From positions 620,001 to 684,000 of the forward strand of contig NZ_NIDE01000005.1 in the NCBI RefSeq assembly GCF_002197845.1: DNA of 64,000 nucleotides. The letters are read 5' to 3'. The notes under the pieces are model-generated. The model searched no databases, had not been told where the DNA came from, and was given only the letters and a program-made list of their open reading frames with translations. Made by a program: the position numbers and the translations under genes. Numbering within the stretch: position 1 is the first letter of the stretch; every line of letters begins with the position of its first letter. Source of the DNA: Fimbriiglobus ruber. Lineage in GTDB: Bacteria; Planctomycetota; Planctomycetia; Gemmatales; Gemmataceae. Shown piece after piece: positions 32,890 through 44,277 of this stretch.

Positions 32890-33698
32890 AGCGGCCCTCA
32901 TTCCAGTTTTACCCTGGAGACTGGCTCCGCGCGACAGACCTACGAGCATGCTCCGTGGGCGCAAGAGGATTGTGGATCGACATGATCTGCCTCATGCACG
33001 AAGGGTCACCTTACGGATACCTGAAGGTTGGGGACAAGGTTATCCTCCCAGCCAACCTTGCCCGGATCGTAGGAGCATCCTTAGCTGAAGTGGACGGTTG
33101 GCTCACTGAGTTACAGGAAGCTGGAGTGTTCTCGCGCGATACTGCCGGGTGCATCTTCTCACGCCGCATGATTAAAGACGAATTTATAAGAGAATCAAGA
33201 GCTTCTGGCGGTAAGCTCGGAGGCAACCCACTATTGAAGGATAAGGCCAAGATTAGCGATAAGGTTAACCTTCCGTCCAACCTTCCACCAACCCCTCCTT
33301 CTGCATCTTCATCTACAGCAAGGATAGAGGACGATGACTCAGGCGCGAGCGAGAAGACGCCATTCGAGCGGGTCTACGATTTCGGCTGTTCGCTCTTCCC
33401 TCAGCTCGCGACGCAAACGACCAGCGTGATTCACCAGTGGCTGGACGGCGGGGCTGATATCGACCTCGACATCATCCCGGAAATCAAACGCCTTCACGAT
33501 AAAGGCATCCAGCCGAGGGGCTGGGGGTTATTTACCCAAGACATCGCCAACGCAAAATCGAAACGTGAAACACCTCTGCCGAAAGGAGAAACCAAGCATG
33601 CTCGACCAACAACCAAGCAAGGAAGATTTGAACAACAGGATTACTATTCCGGAACCGAAGGATTCGAAGTTATCGGGGGGCCGGGTGTCACCGTTTGA
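32886..33698 (+). CDS. DUF1376-like phage replication protein
   Basis: A 270-residue protein. The N-terminal 100 residues form a winged-helix DUF1376-type domain (SFQFYPGDWLRATDLRACSV, GARGLWIDMICLMHEG). The middle is a Ser/Pro-rich linker with DDDSGASEKT, and the C-terminal part looks like a helicase-loader contact region. It is like lambda O or DnaT-type replisome organisers. A DnaC-like gene overlaps its last 101 bases, consistent with a coupled pair that loads the host helicase. Confidence 0.65.
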   Translation: MKRPSFQFYPGDWLRATDLRACSVGARGLWIDMICLMHEGSPYGYLKVGDKVILPANLARIVGASLAEVDGWLTELQEAGVFSRDTAGCIFSRRMIKDEFIRESRASGGKLGGNPLLKDKAKISDKVNLPSNLPPTPPSASSSTARIEDDDSGASEKTPFERVYDFGCSLFPQLATQTTSVIHQWLDGGADIDLDIIPEIKRLHDKGIQPRGWGLFTQDIANAKSKRETPLPKGETKHARPTTKQGRFEQQDYYSGTEGFEVIGGPGVTV

Positions 33699-34467
33699 AA
33701 TCGAGGAACGAACCGATCAGGTGAATTGCCCGGTTCATGGGTTGCGTGAGGTTAAAAACCTAAAGCTTTTCGCAGACTGGGGAAATTCCGTGTGTGACCT
33801 TTGTACAGAAGAGCGGAAGATCAAGGACGACCAGACGATGGAACTATCCCGTGCAAGCGAGGAAAAAGTCCGCCGGGATCGCGCGATTCGGAACAAGTTA
33901 GACCGATCCGCTATCCCCCCCCGGTTCGACGGCAGGACGCTCGACGATTTCGCGGCTGACACGCCCAGTGCGGCTGCGGGGCTATTGACCTGTCGGCAGT
34001 ATGCCGCAGAATTTCTCGACCGCCTCCGCCGTGGATCATCGCTCATTCTCTGTGGGAATGCCGGAACAGGCAAAACGCACCTCGCTTGTGGCATCGCACA
34101 AGATGTCATTTCGAAGCACGAAAAATCAGCGATTTACTCCACTGTCGGCCGGGCTTTCCGCAAGGTTAAGGATACCTACCGGCGGGACTCGCGGGTGAGC
34201 GAAGAGGATGCCATTTCCTTCTTCGCGGTCCCCGATCTCCTCGTGATCGACGAAATCGGTGTCCAGTACGGAAGCGAGACGGAGAAAAACATCCTGTTTG
34301 AGATCGTCAATGAACGGTACGAAGCCCTGAAGCCGACGATCCTGATTAGCAACCTGGCGATTGCACCCCTGACGGAATACGCCGGCGAACGGGTAATCGA
34401 CCGCATGAAGGAGAATGGGGGAAAGTTGATCGTGTTCGACTGGAAGAGCCATCGCGGAACGGCATGA
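33598..34467 (+). CDS. DnaC-like helicase loader ATPase
   Basis: A 289-residue AAA+ protein with Walker A GNAGTGKT near residue 153, Walker B LLVIDEIGVQYG near 211 and a C-terminal STLISNLAIAPLTEYAGERVIDRM arginine finger region. The N-terminal part has a C-x-x-C zinc-type pattern (NCPVHG and CDLC). An AAGGAG site precedes the ATG at 33598, which lies inside the upstream gene in another frame (101-base overlap), so expression is coupled. It overlaps the Ref-like gene by four bases. Confidence 0.85.
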   Translation: MLDQQPSKEDLNNRITIPEPKDSKLSGGRVSPFEIEERTDQVNCPVHGLREVKNLKLFADWGNSVCDLCTEERKIKDDQTMELSRASEEKVRRDRAIRNKLDRSAIPPRFDGRTLDDFAADTPSAAAGLLTCRQYAAEFLDRLRRGSSLILCGNAGTGKTHLACGIAQDVISKHEKSAIYSTVGRAFRKVKDTYRRDSRVSEEDAISFFAVPDLLVIDEIGVQYGSETEKNILFEIVNERYEALKPTILISNLAIAPLTEYAGERVIDRMKENGGKLIVFDWKSHRGTA

Positions 34468-34787
34468 ACCTGACGGGGCAACCGGTTTACGCTAAAGGCC
34501 AGCCTCGCAGAGCGAGAAGCAAGCCGCCGACAAAGGCCGAAAGGGAGCACTGGGAGCGAGTCCGAAGCCTCGGCTGCATGGCCAACGGATGCGAAGCGAA
34601 GAACCCAGAAATTCATCACACGGGGACAGGGGCGGGAGGCCGCAAGGATCACGCGAAGGTCATCGGTTTATGCCATACCCATCACCGGGGCGAGCAGGGT
34701 ATCCACACGCTGAGCCGGAAAGTTTGGGAGCCGATCTTCGGAACCGAGGAACAACACCTCCAGCGCGTCGCGCTTTCGTTACGGTAA
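34464..34787 (+). CDS. Ref-like HNH nuclease
   Basis: A 107-residue protein resembling phage Ref recombination-enhancing nucleases: KAEREHWERVRSLGCMANGCEAKNPEIHHTGTGAGG, then HAKVIGLCHTHHRGEQGIHTLSRKVWEPIFG. Cys pairs and HH motifs suggest a zinc-stabilised HNH site with catalytic His in IHHT. It is last in the replication module. Function in DNA cleavage is inferred. Confidence 0.7.
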   Translation: MNLTGQPVYAKGQPRRARSKPPTKAEREHWERVRSLGCMANGCEAKNPEIHHTGTGAGGRKDHAKVIGLCHTHHRGEQGIHTLSRKVWEPIFGTEEQHLQRVALSLR

Positions 34788-34980
34788 TGCCCGGAAGTCC
34801 GGCTATCAGTTCGGCGATGTCCATTCCTGACCCTACCAACTTGCCGGATCAAGGGGCGATGCGAAACAGCCGGAGAGAATGTAAACGCCGCATAAATTAT
34901 GGCTCTGGCCGTGCCCGATTGCCGTTCCGGTCCGACTCTTGCTACACCGTCGCATCGGTATATATTCCCTGGAGAAAACC

Positions 34981-36042
34981 GTGGACTGGCAAACACTTCG
35001 GGTCTGCCTCAAGGTCGGGTTGGCGGTCGGGCTCGCGTATCTGCTTACCTTCGGCGAGCGTTCCCACTACTCGCTCTACGCCGTCCTCACCGCCGCGCTG
35101 ATCGTCGGTGAGAATTTCGGCGAAGACCTCAACCAATCCCTCGTGCGGCTGGCCGGAACGCTCCTCGGGGCGGTCATCGGAGTGGGGTTTCTGGTCACCC
35201 TCGGGGTCGACGTGTGGGGCGTCGTCGCAACAGCCGTTACCGCAGCGTTTCTCTCCCGGCAGGTCAAGCTTGAGCAGCTCAGCCGGGTGACGCTGGCAGT
35301 GTGTATGGTCACCTTGTTACTGCATCCCGACCGTGTCGTGTCCTACGGGATGTACCGGCTTCTGAACACGCTCATCGGCGCCGCGATCGGGCTGGGGGTC
35401 AGCATCCTGATCTGGCCGGTCCGGGCGGAGGCTGCCGTCACCCAGGCCGTGACGAAACTTCTGTCACTCTCCGCGGACGTACTGCGTGAGGTCGGCGCTC
35501 CCCGTAGCGACAAAGCGGATGACGATACCGACCAGGCCGAGCAGCAACTGGCCAAGGTGTTCAAGGCAATCCGGGATGCCCGGCGGGAGGGTCAAGTGTT
35601 CCGCACGTCGGCCACGGCAACGGCCGAGCGGGCGATCCTCGGCGGGCAGGTCGGGCTCGGCGCTGTCGCGGTGTCGGTAGGGTGCGAGCGGCTTACCAAG
35701 AACCCTTCCGCGGCGGAATTCCTGTCTGCGGTCGCCGTAACGGCTGGGAGGCTGGCCGACAGGGCCAAGGCGCTCGCTTCACCAACGGCAAATGGGATGG
35801 AAACTGCGCCCGCTCACGAGCCTCCGTTTGAAATGCCATCCCCGCCCGCCGATGCGGACCTGAACGCGACAGAAGGCGTGTTGATGGCCGGCGTGGTCGG
35901 GGAACTGCGGGTGATCGCCTCGGCTCTGGCCGTGTTGGAGCGGGTAACCGTCAAGACCACTGAGCACGAGAAAGCCGATCAGGCGAAAGAGGCGGCAAAA
36001 GACAAACAGGGATCGGGAGTCGACGGCATAAAGGGAGAATAA
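34981..36042 (+). CDS. FUSC-like membrane protein (aromatic-acid exporter type)
   Basis: A 353-residue protein with five or six hydrophobic segments in the N-terminal 170 residues (LKVGLAVGLAYLLTF, YAVLTAALIVG, LLGAVIGVGFLVTLG, VTLAVCMVTLLL, LNTLIGAAIGLGVSI). This matches the FUSC/ArAE transporter fold. The C-terminal 150 residues are soluble and Ala/Glu-rich. A GTG at 34981 has GGAGAAAACC upstream. It lies between phage replication and terminase genes and is not a normal structural gene, so it is probably a cargo (moron) gene. Confidence 0.75.
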   Translation: MDWQTLRVCLKVGLAVGLAYLLTFGERSHYSLYAVLTAALIVGENFGEDLNQSLVRLAGTLLGAVIGVGFLVTLGVDVWGVVATAVTAAFLSRQVKLEQLSRVTLAVCMVTLLLHPDRVVSYGMYRLLNTLIGAAIGLGVSILIWPVRAEAAVTQAVTKLLSLSADVLREVGAPRSDKADDDTDQAEQQLAKVFKAIRDARREGQVFRTSATATAERAILGGQVGLGAVAVSVGCERLTKNPSAAEFLSAVAVTAGRLADRAKALASPTANGMETAPAHEPPFEMPSPPADADLNATEGVLMAGVVGELRVIASALAVLERVTVKTTEHEKADQAKEAAKDKQGSGVDGIKGE

Positions 36043-36107
36043 AGAAAAGATTGCACCGATCCATCCCGTGTGTCATCCTCCGAAGAACAGCACAAGGGGT
36101 TGGGTGG

Positions 36108-36767
36108 ATGCAGCAGATCGATGTGGAAAAGGCCGGAAAGGCGGAACTCAGGGCGGCGTTGACCGCCTCCATTGGGAGAGTCAACGAATTGAGCGCCGCT
36201 ATCGAGAGGCTATTACGCCGCCCATCCAACCCGTCCCCCATCCGCCACACCGGTCGTGACGACGACTTCGTACCCGCAGGTTGGGCGGAGCAGCACGGCA
36301 TCGCCATCCCACGCTCCGATGGGATATTCGAGTCCACGACGGCCTGGGTCAGGGTATCGCATGGCGTTATCACGGGCGCGGGACTCAAGAACCAGTCGAT
36401 CCTATCGATGATGATTTCCTTGCAGCTTGTGGATGAGGGCGAAGAACGCTCGGCCATGTTGTACACCGACTGGAAGATGGCTTTCCTATCCGGCGTCGAC
36501 CCGGTGAAGTGGACGGCCGAGAACGGCCGCGGCGATCCCGATGCGTGGGGGAAGGAAGATCGATACAGCAAGCTGCTGCACCGCGTGGATCAGGACTCCC
36601 TCTTCGCCATGGACGCCATTGTCGCGGTCAAGCCCAGGGCTAAGCACCTATCGGCCTTCCGGAACAACCAGACGAGGTTCGTGGAGGCTCTAGGGGTCGT
36701 GGTCAGGACCATCCGGGACATTAACCGGGAGGCTGACAAGACGCTGGAGGATGTCGGCGGGATATAA
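36108..36767 (+). CDS. hypothetical phage protein
   Basis: A 219-residue protein beginning MQQIDVEKAGKAELRAALTAS with a coiled-coil-like N-terminal helix. The rest is mixed (TAWVRVSHGVITGAGLKNQSILSMM, KWTAENGRGDPDAWGKED). No family is recognised. It has a weak GGGTTGGG ribosome-binding site. It precedes the late operon by 170 bases, with a terminator between them. Confidence 0.5.
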   Translation: MQQIDVEKAGKAELRAALTASIGRVNELSAAIERLLRRPSNPSPIRHTGRDDDFVPAGWAEQHGIAIPRSDGIFESTTAWVRVSHGVITGAGLKNQSILSMMISLQLVDEGEERSAMLYTDWKMAFLSGVDPVKWTAENGRGDPDAWGKEDRYSKLLHRVDQDSLFAMDAIVAVKPRAKHLSAFRNNQTRFVEALGVVVRTIRDINREADKTLEDVGGI

Positions 36768-36897
36768 GGCCACGATTATTTCCTGTTGCGCGAATCATAA
36801 AAATGCCATAAGGTTGGAATCGCAGTGGGTTTTCGCGCGAGAAAATTCTGGATTACACCACGTTTTTGCCGGACTGACCCCGAAAATAAAAACCAGG

Positions 36898-36923
36898 CCC
36901 GCACAACGAAGAAGCGGGTTTTT
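36898..36923 (+). terminator. intrinsic terminator before late operon
   Basis: CCCGC...GCGGG with an 11-base loop followed by five T residues. It separates 36108-36767 from the terminase small-subunit gene, which has its own start at 36935. Confidence 0.65.
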
Positions 36924-36934
36924 CATTTACCCCC

Positions 36935-37528
36935 ATGTCCCATGAGCTAACACCGAAACAGGAAGCCTTCGCACTGAAATATGTCGAGTTGGGCAATGCC
37001 AGCGAGGCATACAGACAGTCTTACGACGCGGAGAACATGCTCCCCAAGAGCGTCTGGGAGGAAGCCAGCCGAACCCTTTCAGACCTCAAGGTGGCTGCAA
37101 GGATCATGGAACTCCAGGAATTGCACCAGAAACGGCACGCCGTCACGGTCGATCGCGTCCTCAAGGAATATGCCAAATTGGCTTTCCTCGACATCCGAAA
37201 GGCGTTCGATGAGACCGGTAACCTCATACCGATCCACGAATTGGATGACGATACCGCTGCCGCCATTTCGGGTATCGAGGTAGACAAGAAGGTCTCGAAA
37301 ATAACCGACGAGAACGGCGAACCCATGGTCGAGAGCTATCTGCACAAGATCAAGCTGTGCGACAAGAAGGGGGCTCTCGATAGCATCGCTCGCCACTTGG
37401 GCATGTTCGTGGACAAGACGGAAATCACAGGCAAGGATGGATCAGCACTAGCGCCGAACTCGGTCTCGCTCACCGTCACGCCCGACCTGGTGAAGTCCAT
37501 CGTCCAGCAAGTCCGGGATGAGTTCTAG
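36935..37528 (+). CDS. phage terminase small subunit
   Basis: A 197-residue protein. The N-terminus has the Terminase_2 pattern [26 protein letters not shown] with a helix-turn-helix, and a later [13 protein letters not shown]. It binds the packaging site and recruits the large subunit. Its last 11 bases overlap the terminase large gene. The strength of packaging cannot be judged, since the large subunit is broken in this sequence. Confidence 0.88.
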   Translation: MSHELTPKQEAFALKYVELGNASEAYRQSYDAENMLPKSVWEEASRTLSDLKVAARIMELQELHQKRHAVTVDRVLKEYAKLAFLDIRKAFDETGNLIPIHELDDDTAAAISGIEVDKKVSKITDENGEPMVESYLHKIKLCDKKGALDSIARHLGMFVDKTEITGKDGSALAPNSVSLTVTPDLVKSIVQQVRDEF

Positions 37529-39051
37529 CCCGCAGGCCAGCGTCGAGGACATCCGCCGGGGCGTCATCAAGGCCGAGTGCGAATTCGACCACCTCTTTTT
37601 CACGCGGTACTTCTTCAAGCACCGCCAAGGCATCAAGTTCCGGCTCAACTGGCACCACTTCTTGATCGCCGACGCCATTCAACGGGTCATCGACGGGCAG
37701 TGCGAGAACTTGGTCATCAACGTCGCGCCCGGGAGCAGTAAGACCGAAAATGCGGTCATCAGCTTCATCGCCCGCGGGCTAGCACTCAACCCGAACGCCC
37801 GCTTCCTGCACATCACCTCGGGCGACGACCTCGCCCTCCTCAACTCCCAGACCGCCCGCGACATCGTCCAGAGCGACGAGTACCAGGAGTTGTGGCCGCT
37901 CAAAGTTGCCGATGACGCCAAAGCCAAGAAACGGTGGAACGTCCTGGTGGACGGCAAGAAGGCCGGCGGCGTCTACGCCGTCTCCCTCGGCGGCCAGATC
38001 ACCGGCTTCCGCGCAGGCCACATGGCCCCCGGGTTCCAGGGTGCGATCATCCTGGACGACATCATCAAGGCCGACGACGCGTATAGCCCGGCCGCCATCA
38101 AGGCCACGAACCGGAAACTACTCAGCACCGTCAAGTCCCGCAAAGCGAACCCGGCCACCCCGGTGGTCCTCATCATGCAGCGGGTGGGCGAGAACGACCC
38201 GACGGGTTCATCAAGGGCGGAAACCTGCCCGGCAAATGGGAGTTCCTGACCATTCCGGCGGTGATCGACGACGCTTACGTCGCGACACTACCCGAACGGC
38301 TCCGCTCGCTAGTGGGCAGTGATGAACGTGACGAGAAGGGCCGGTTTTCATACTGGCCGTACAAGGAGCCTCTAGAAGACTTGCTCGCCCTGGAGGCCGG
38401 CAACGGGACAGACCCAGACGGCAACCGCATCAGCCGGCACGTCTTCTCAAGCCAATACCAGCAGGCGCCCACAGCGATCGGCGGCAACATCATCAAAGGG
38501 ATTTGGTTCCCCCGCGCGAACCCGCAAAAAATTATCTACCGCAAGATCTACGCGGATACCGCCCAGAAGACCGCCGAACGGAACGACTTCACCGTATTCG
38601 AGTGCTGGGGTTACAGCGATGACAAGAAGATCCACCTGCTCGACCTCCTCCGGGGAAAGTGGGAAGCCCCCGAACTCAAGCGCCAGGCCATCGACTTTTG
38701 GAACAAGCACCACGCCATCACCGGCCAAGGCGCACTGCGGGAACTGGTGGTCGAGGACAAGTCCAGCGGCACCGGCCTGATCCAGGAGATCAAGCGCTCC
38801 GAACGCATCCCCGTCCGCGGGTGGAACGCACCAAGGATAAGCTGACCCGCGTCATGGATGCCGTATCCTCGATTGAGGCGGGATTCGTCGTGTTGCCCGA
38901 GGACGCGCCATTCGCGAGCGATTTCCTCGTCGAATGCGAGGCGTTCACCGCCGACGACAGCCACGCCCACGACGACCAGATCGACCCGATGTGCGATGCG
39001 ATCACCGACATGCTACTAACGAAACGAAGCAGCTTGTTCGACTTTACGTAG
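37518..39051 (+). CDS. phage terminase large subunit, interrupted by two frameshifts
   Basis: Joined, it would be 511 residues. Piece 1 (37518-38249) holds Walker A APGSSKT (about residue 73) and Walker B AIILDDI. After a CGGGT at 38203-38207 the -1 frame reads [20 protein letters not shown]. After a second CGGGT at 38818-38822 the -1 frame again resumes [15 protein letters not shown] and ends with the nuclease-type [15 protein letters not shown]. Both breaks fit loss of one G from a G run. If real, the prophage cannot package DNA; if sequence errors, the gene is intact. The ATPase/nuclease assignment is well supported. Confidence 0.85.
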
Positions 39052-39055
39052 TTCG

Positions 39056-39412
39056 CTATTCGCGATGTGACTCTGGAGCCTTACCATACGGGTACACACA
39101 GATCTCGATTCTCGGATAGTGAGCGAACGGATCGAAACAGATGGTTTCCACGTACAGCTTCTGCAGGTCGCCAGTGGCAAACGTCCCGATCCGCCTCAAG
39201 AAGTGGAATTGAAGAAGCTCAAAAAGCTCCCTGTGCCAGTCTTCGTTAGATTTCGGCGGCTTACTGGAAAACCGAGCGTCGGCAACGGCCTCGAACAGGT
39301 CATTGAGGTCCTTCATCTCAGGTATTTCGTGCGGCATCGGAACCCGATAAGGGAAGGCGGCTCGCGCGCTTTCGGCATCTGTCTGAACAATATTTGGCAT
39401 CTCGTCGGCCAT
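39056..39412 (-). CDS. antisense gene between terminase and portal
   Basis: A 118-residue protein (MADEMPNIVQTDAESARAAFP...) with a GGAAGG ribosome-binding site. It contains LQFHFLRRIGTFATGDLQKLYVE and is moderately basic and aromatic. Its 3' end meets the terminase 3' end (five bases apart), so it must have its own promoter, probably in 39413-39537. Phages often carry cargo or immunity genes at such antisense spots. No family is recognised. Confidence 0.6.
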   Translation of the reverse strand: MADEMPNIVQTDAESARAAFPYRVPMPHEIPEMKDLNDLFEAVADARFSSKPPKSNEDWHRELFELLQFHFLRRIGTFATGDLQKLYVETICFDPFAHYPRIEICVYPYGKAPESHRE

Positions 39413-39537
39413 AAAATTCCTTCCCGCAGGGTTGAGGACACTTCTTTAATGCCCCTTTGACAGGGGTGTTGCACTTAGGACATCGCATCATAGTCCGGCA
39501 TACTGCCGGGGTAACACCGGACAGTCAAGGAATAAGA
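39413..39537. promoter_or_regulatory. divergent intergenic region with hairpins
   Basis: The region between the antisense gene and the portal gene has CCCC-TTTGACA-GGGG, an exact TTGACA within it (39457-39462) and the hairpin CCGGCA-TAC-TGCCGG (39496-39510). It probably holds promoters for both genes. No convincing -10 was found for the TTGACA. Confidence 0.4.
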
Positions 39538-41106
39538 ATGTGGCCATTTACGAAGAAACGACCCGCCCAACCGGCACCCGAGCCCCGGCGTAACAGCTTC
39601 TTCTCCACCGACATCGACTTTCCGACCGGCGACAACCCGGCAAAACGCATGAGGCGTATGCTGGATCACATGACGCTCACGTTCCAGCGGACGGTCGAAG
39701 ACCTGAAGCCAGTGGACGAGAACGGCAATGCGATGGCGATGGATAACGCCGACTTCGCCTCGGTCAAAATACGTAACGGCATTGGCCTCGGCGGGTACAT
39801 CCCCGAGACGCAATTCGCGTGGTACTGCGGCCAGGGGTTCATCGGCTACCAGGCCGCCGCACTCATCAGCCAGAACTGGTTGGTCAAGAAGGCATGCGCC
39901 ATGCCCGCCAAGGATGCCTCGCGAAACGGCTACGAGACGAGTGTGAACGACGGAACCGAGGTGGACACCGAAGTCCTGGATTACATTCGCGAGGAGGACA
40001 AGAAGTTCGAGACGCTCCGCAACTGCGTCGAGTTCATCGACCTTGGCCGAACGTTCGGCATCCGCGTCGCCATGTTCGAGGTCGAATCACCGGACCCGGA
40101 ATATTACAGTAAGCCTTTCAACCCAGACGGGGTCCGGCCGAACAGCTACAAGGGCATCAGCCAGATCGACCCCTATTGGATCTCGCCGGAGTTGGGGGGC
40201 GACGCCGCGGCGAATCCGGCATCGAAAGACTTCTACGAGCCGACCTGGTGGCGGATCGGGGGCAAGCGGGTTCACCGCACCCACCTGGTCATCTTCCGCA
40301 ACGGCAACCTGCCGGACATCTTGAAGCCCGCCTACCTCTACGGCGGCCTGCCGGTACCGCAACTGATCGCCGAGCGAGTGTACGCCGCCGAGCGTACCGC
40401 GAACGAAGCGCCGATGCTGGCCATGACCAAGCGGATGATGGTTATGAAGGCCGACCTGACGCAGATCGTCGCCAACCAGGAGCAGTTCAACGCGCGGATG
40501 GACTACCAAACGCAGGTGCAGAATAATTTCGGCGTCAAGTTCGTGGGGCTGGATGACGAATTCCAGCAGTTCGACACGTCCCTGGCCGACCTGGACGCGG
40601 TCATCATGACCCAATACCAGATCGTCGCCGCCGCCGCCGGTGTCCCCGCCACGAAATTGCTGGGAACGACACCCAAAGGTTTCAATGCGACCGGGGAGTT
40701 CGAGGAGTCGAGCTACCACGAAGAATTGGAGAGCATCCAGCAGCACGACCTATCGCCGCTACTTAACCGGCATCACCTTCTCCTGATCCGCTCGCACGTC
40801 GCGCCAAAGTTCAAGATCAAACCCTTCAACACCGAAGTGGCGTGGAAACCGGTCGACTCACCGACAGCGGCCGAGCAGGCCGACATCAACCTGAAGAAGG
40901 CCCAGACCGACACCGCCCTCAACCAGGCGGGTGCCATCGACGGTACCGATATTCGGGAGCGGCTGATTAACGACCTCGATTCGGGGTACAACGGCATCGC
41001 GCCGGTAGTGCCTAACGGGCCTGGAGACCGGGAGTACGAGCAAGAAATGGCGGCCCAATCGTCGGAATCCGAAACGGACCCCGACGAAGACGAGGCAGCC
41101 GAATGA
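39538..41106 (+). CDS. phage portal protein (DUF1073 family)
   Basis: A 522-residue protein with the DUF1073 pattern: a central [73 protein letters not shown], then a Glu/Asp-rich tail. Twelve such subunits would form the DNA entry ring at one capsid vertex. The ATG at 39538 has AAGGAATAAG upstream. It follows the antisense gene and precedes an HNH-like fragment and the MuF-like gene. Confidence 0.9.
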   Translation: MWPFTKKRPAQPAPEPRRNSFFSTDIDFPTGDNPAKRMRRMLDHMTLTFQRTVEDLKPVDENGNAMAMDNADFASVKIRNGIGLGGYIPETQFAWYCGQGFIGYQAAALISQNWLVKKACAMPAKDASRNGYETSVNDGTEVDTEVLDYIREEDKKFETLRNCVEFIDLGRTFGIRVAMFEVESPDPEYYSKPFNPDGVRPNSYKGISQIDPYWISPELGGDAAANPASKDFYEPTWWRIGGKRVHRTHLVIFRNGNLPDILKPAYLYGGLPVPQLIAERVYAAERTANEAPMLAMTKRMMVMKADLTQIVANQEQFNARMDYQTQVQNNFGVKFVGLDDEFQQFDTSLADLDAVIMTQYQIVAAAAGVPATKLLGTTPKGFNATGEFEESSYHEELESIQQHDLSPLLNRHHLLLIRSHVAPKFKIKPFNTEVAWKPVDSPTAAEQADINLKKAQTDTALNQAGAIDGTDIRERLINDLDSGYNGIAPVVPNGPGDREYEQEMAAQSSESETDPDEDEAAE

Positions 41107-41131
41107 TTCGAAACAACCACATGGATAGCGA

Positions 41132-41440
41132 ATGAAGCCGACCGCAGAAAGAGTCCGTTCACTACTGGTCTACAACCCCTCCGAAATCAAGACCCCATTC
41201 GCGTGGCAGGCGTGGTTCAAATTCCATCCGTGGGAGAATCCGAAGGATCATTCCGGCATTGATCGCGAGGGCTTCCTGCAGATCAGGATCGACGGCCAGT
41301 TCTACCGTGCCGATCAACTTGCGTGGCTCTTCATGACGGGCGAATGGCCCCAGCACGAGATTTCCCATGCCGATGGCGAAAAGTTGAACAACTCCTGGGG
41401 CAACATCCAAGAAAAGGCTGCTCCTGCTGCAGCGGCATAA
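41132..41440 (+). CDS. short HNH-like protein with weakened motif
   Basis: A 102-residue protein resembling the N-terminal half of phage HNH homing endonucleases: SLLVYNPSE...FLQIRIDGQFYRADQLAWLFMTGEWPQHEISHADGEKLNNSWGNIQEKA. In typical members this line reads IDHINGdrxdNrWxNLRxA; here ISHADGEKLNNSWGNIQ keeps the first His and the Asn but loses Asp. It may be an inactive or narrowed nuclease. It sits between portal and MuF-like genes, overlapping the latter by one base. Confidence 0.6.
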   Translation: MKPTAERVRSLLVYNPSEIKTPFAWQAWFKFHPWENPKDHSGIDREGFLQIRIDGQFYRADQLAWLFMTGEWPQHEISHADGEKLNNSWGNIQEKAAPAAAA

Positions 41441-42287
41441 TGCCGAAAGTTCGCGAGCAGCCCTGGTCGAACAACGCTCGCAAGGGCATCGTTGAGGGCA
41501 AGCCGCTGAATCCGTCGGCCGCCATCGAGGCTCGTTACTACACCACGCTTCGCGTCCTGATCGACCGGATGATCGCCGATACCGATCATGAACTGAAGAA
41601 GCTGTTCAAGACGGAGCACGCCGAGGAATACTTCGCCCAGGACGCTAGCGTTTCCAGCCAGGCCAGAATCCTGACCAACGCCCTCATCAAGAAATACACC
41701 GACCTGTTCGCCTCGCTCTCGAAGCCGACGGCCGAGCGGTTCGCCGACGAATCCGACCAGTCCAGCGACATCGCTGTGAAGTCGAGCATCCGTCACCTGA
41801 GCGATCAACTTACGCTCTCGACGAAGACCATCACCTCCGGCCCACTTAACGACATCCTGAACGCGACGATCACCGAGAACGTGGCACTCATCAAGTCCAT
41901 CCCTGCCCAATACCTTTCCGGCGTGCAGCAGGCCGTCATGCGGTCGATCACGACCGGCAACGGCATGGCCGACCTGGTGCCGTACTTGCAGAAGCAAAAA
42001 GGCATTACGCTGAGGCGGGCGCGGATGATAAGTACTGACCAGACCCGAAAGGCGTTCAATTCGCTGAGCAAAGCCCGCATGGAGAAGATCGGGGTGACCT
42101 CTTATATCTGGCGTCATACGGCCGGGTCACGCCATCCGCGAAAGCAACATATCGAGATGTCGGGCAACGTTTACCGATACGACGATCCGCCAGTCATTGA
42201 TGACAGGACGGGAGAACGCGGCATCCCCGGCCAGGCGATCAATTGTGCCTGCCGCATGCAGCCAGTTTTAATCTTTTCCGAGGACGA

Positions 42288-42291
<4 letters not shown>
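41440..42291 (+). CDS. phage head morphogenesis (MuF-like) protein
   Basis: A 283-residue protein. The C-terminal third has the MuF signature RARMISTDQTRKAFNSLSKARMEKIG, a VTSYIWRHTAGSRHPRKQHIEMSG metal-like motif and CNCACRMQP (here INCACRMQP). It is a minor head protein injected or bound near the portal. The ATG at 41440 overlaps the preceding stop (TAATG), so translation is coupled. Positions of a papain-like or ART toxin domain are not evident; no extra domain is fused. Confidence 0.85.
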
Positions 42292-44250
<1,959 letters not shown>

Positions 44251-44277
44251 GCCCACTCACACACAGGAGAAACCAAC

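Noticed and set aside
39538-41106. Anti-CBASS function for the portal protein
   Set aside because: The DUF1073 portal family has been named together with Acb1-type domains in some databases, but the sequence here is a complete portal with no separate nuclease-like HxT motif pair that I can see.
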